In this document: piece after piece, positions 62,439-64,000 of the stretch | Layout: the number at the start of each line of letters is the position of its first letter | Numbering within the stretch: position 1 is the first letter of the stretch | Assembly (NCBI GenBank): GCA_913058265.1 | Contig: CAJXPQ010000007.1 | Location: 49,933-113,932, forward strand | DNA: 64,000 nt | Origin: an uncultured Oligoflexia bacterium | GTDB taxonomy: Bacteria > Bdellovibrionota > Bacteriovoracia > Bacteriovoracales > Bacteriovoracaceae | Reading direction: 5' to 3' | Translations under genes and position numbers: made by a program | The notes under the pieces: generated by a model | The model's input: only the letters and a program-made list of their open reading frames with translations | What the model was told of the DNA's origin: nothing | The model's database searches: none

Positions 62439-62846
62439 CTATCTTTCTGCGCTTATCGTATACTTCATAAGCCCCATTTTCTTATTCATCATCTGAACAA
62501 GGGCATCATACATAATTTTGTTTTCGGCCATCAAAGCCATTTCTTCTTGTACATCTACAGTATTTCCATCTTCGCTAACAACTCCATTTGGATCCGCATA
62601 CAACTCAGGTTGTAAATTATCAAATCCACCACTACCAACATTAAAATGTTTTTGATCATTAACTTTCATCGTTAAGTGTCCATCAACATCTAATGCTCTG
62701 GCCAAAGCGCTTTCAAAATCTAAACGTTTTGCTTTAAAGCCAGGTACCTGTGCGTTAGCTATGTTTGATGAAATAAGCTCTTGTCTCATCTCTCTAAACT
62801 TTGTCGCTGCAGCTAGTGCTTGTAATGTTTTATCGTTAACATCCAT
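62439..62846 (-). CDS. flgB: Flagellar proximal rod protein FlgB
   Basis: 135 residues with the FlgB pattern: REMRQELISSNIANAQVPGFKAKRLDFESAL, and a C-terminal VQEEMALMAENKIMYDALVQMMNKK. It forms the first rod section above FliE. First flagellar structural gene in view, 8 bp after the regulator gene. Confidence 0.94.
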   Translation of the reverse strand: MDVNDKTLQALAAATKFREMRQELISSNIANAQVPGFKAKRLDFESALARALDVDGHLTMKVNDQKHFNVGSGGFDNLQPELYADPNGVVSEDGNTVDVQEEMALMAENKIMYDALVQMMNKKMGLMKYTISAER

Positions 62847-62854
62847 TTCGTTTC

Positions 62855-63793
62855 TTACCTTAGATTTACAAAGTAGTTATTACCTTCGCCTCTATACTCA
62901 TTGATCTTATTTCTTAATGTTCTAATTGAGACACCAAGAATTTTTGCTGCTTGAGTTCTATTTTCAGAAGTATGAATAAGCGCCTTCTTAATGAGAAGTC
63001 TTTCCGCTTCTTTAAGAGACATAAGCTTTAATCCATCTTCATCAAGATCATTAGCAACTGTTTCAGCTTTCTTCTCACCAATTTCGATGGCATTTACATC
63101 TATTGTTGATCCCTCAGAATTAGCTAGAGTACTTTCAATAACAGACTTTAGTTCGGCAATATTATGTGCCCAGTAGAAGCTTGCAATTTTCTTTCTTGCT
63201 TCGTCAGTGAATTCAACACCTTCTCTATTATTAGTCGATGCATAGTCAGTTGCAAAGGCAGCTGCAAGCTCTTCAATGTCACTTCCTCTCTCTCTTAGAG
63301 GTATTAATGAAATTTGAGATCCTGAGAAGAAAGTATAAAGAGCTCTATGGAATCTTCCAGCTCCAACATATTTCGACAAGTTCTTCGTCGTCGTCGCCAT
63401 GATTCTAACGTCTAAGTCATAATCACCTAACTCTTGAAGAATTTGATATAGTCTTTTTTGAAATTTTTCGTCTAATGCATCGATATTAGATAAGATAACA
63501 GCTCCGCCATTTGCTCTTTCTAAAACACCTTTATTAAACTTACCTTCAGCATCTCTATGTCCAAGAATATCATTCTCAACATCTTGTGCTTCTTGCGAAC
63601 AATCAACAATAAGGATTTCTGCTGTATTTCTTGCTGAATTTTTGTGGATGAGGTTACAAACTGTCTTCTTACCTGTTCCAGATTCACCAACAATTAAAAC
63701 TGGTGCTTTCGTAACAGCGACATTTCTAGCAAATTCAATTGCTTTGATAAATTTTGGGTGACTTCCTATCAACCCTTGTTCTGATGCAAACAT
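62855..63793 (-). CDS. Sigma-54-activator-like flagellar regulator with degenerate ATPase
   Basis: 312 residues without a receiver domain. AAA+ core at ~5-230: Walker A GESGTGKKT (36-44) is kept, but the sigma-54-contacting GAFTGA loop is deleted (LGHRDAEGKF at 77-86) and Walker B GGAVILSNID (96-105) has Ser-Asn in place of the catalytic Asp-Glu. A Fis-type helix-turn-helix NRTQAAKILGVSIRTLRNK is intact at about 279-297. It should bind DNA but neither hydrolyse ATP nor open sigma-54 holoenzyme. AGGAGG precedes the ATG. Located directly before flgB. Confidence 0.85.
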   Translation of the reverse strand: MFASEQGLIGSHPKFIKAIEFARNVAVTKAPVLIVGESGTGKKTVCNLIHKNSARNTAEILIVDCSQEAQDVENDILGHRDAEGKFNKGVLERANGGAVILSNIDALDEKFQKRLYQILQELGDYDLDVRIMATTTKNLSKYVGAGRFHRALYTFFSGSQISLIPLRERGSDIEELAAAFATDYASTNNREGVEFTDEARKKIASFYWAHNIAELKSVIESTLANSEGSTIDVNAIEIGEKKAETVANDLDEDGLKLMSLKEAERLLIKKALIHTSENRTQAAKILGVSIRTLRNKINEYRGEGNNYFVNLR

Positions 63794-63810
63794 TAGACCT
63801 CCTGTCTTTG

Positions 63811-64000
63811 TTATAAATTCAATGTCTTTTTCTTTAATTCAAGCGTCGATAATTCTGATCGCGCTAATCCCTTTAAATATGCAGGAACTTTTTCATCCCC
63901 GATTAATCTTTCTAGTTGCTCCTTACCACTTGCGACCTCTTCTGTATTTATCAGGGCAATTCCTTGTAAGTAAGTAACTCTTGAAATGTAGTTTGAATTT
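63811..64000 (-). CDS. C-terminal fragment of a helical, possibly TPR-like protein
   Basis: The last 62 codons only; the 5' part lies beyond the window. The translation NSNYISRVTYLQGIALINTE, then ERLIGDEKVPAYLKGLARSELSTLE, resembles helix pairs of tetratricopeptide repeats. It stops at TAA (63811-63813), 17 bp before the regulator gene, so both lie in one transcription unit. No function can be assigned. Confidence 0.55.
   Translation of the reverse strand, partial: NSNYISRVTYLQGIALINTEEVASGKEQLERLIGDEKVPAYLKGLARSELSTLELKKKTLNL

Overview
The window is AT-rich, densely packed bacterial chromosome from a motile Gram-negative. Outer-membrane and periplasmic proteins, a rod-shape operon, a flagellar basal-body/hook cluster in the order flgB-flgC-fliE-fliF-fliG-fliH-fliI-fliJ, and many small secreted proteins unlike common families all fit Bdellovibrionota, most likely a Bacteriovorax/Halobacteriovorax-like predator. 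That assignment is inferred from gene content and style, not from a marker-gene comparison. No rRNA, tRNA, insertion sequence, prophage or CRISPR array was seen.

Layout. 1-6.4 kb, mostly minus: aminotransferase start, methyltransferase, secreted EEP-family phosphohydrolase, fatty acid desaturase, small membrane protein and the TldD/TldE protease pair. 6.5-14.7 kb, plus: LOG-family enzyme, sensor kinase, leuS, a putative outer-membrane barrel and acs. 14.7-20.8 kb: secreted HExxH protein, PH-like membrane protein, and the class I ribonucleotide reductase operon nrdB-nrdA (minus). 20.8-28 kb: lipid CTP-transferase-like protein, then a compact plus operon (MinD/FlhG-like ATPase, J-like/RodZ-like fusion, RluD-type synthase, PgeF, VKOR-DsbA fusion, TatD), converging on a YhaM-type nuclease. 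28.2-31.6 kb: gap-pgk-tpiA-secG. 31.6-35.2 kb, minus: ilvA, HD-GYP, ssb and a zinc-ribbon membrane protein. 35.5-42.7 kb, plus: large TadG-like protein, lysine-rich histone-H1-like protein, glutaredoxin, HD phosphohydrolase, membrane proteins and a degenerate rhodanese. 42.7-48 kb, minus: MarR regulator and mreC-mreD-mrdA-rodA. 48.2-51.3 kb, plus: PpiD-like protein, ferredoxin, ParB-like protein and dCMP deaminase. 51.4-64 kb, minus: the flagellar cluster, headed in view by a sigma-54-activator-like protein with a broken ATPase core.

The most notable signal lies in the long leader of nrdB-nrdA. The minus strand there carries the conserved core of a cobalamin riboswitch, preceded by an NrdR-box-like palindrome and followed by a 28-codon upstream ORF with its own Shine-Dalgarno that overlaps the nrdB start. 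This suggests that a B12-independent reductase is switched by vitamin B12, as expected where a B12-dependent reductase also exists.

Several start codons were moved from the longest reading frame to sites with a good Shine-Dalgarno (methyltransferase, leuS, acs, gap, flgE, fliI, the H1-like gene). GTG and TTG starts are common (tldD, fliF, fliG, fliK, rodA, mreC and others). Strong intrinsic terminators mark most transcription-unit ends.
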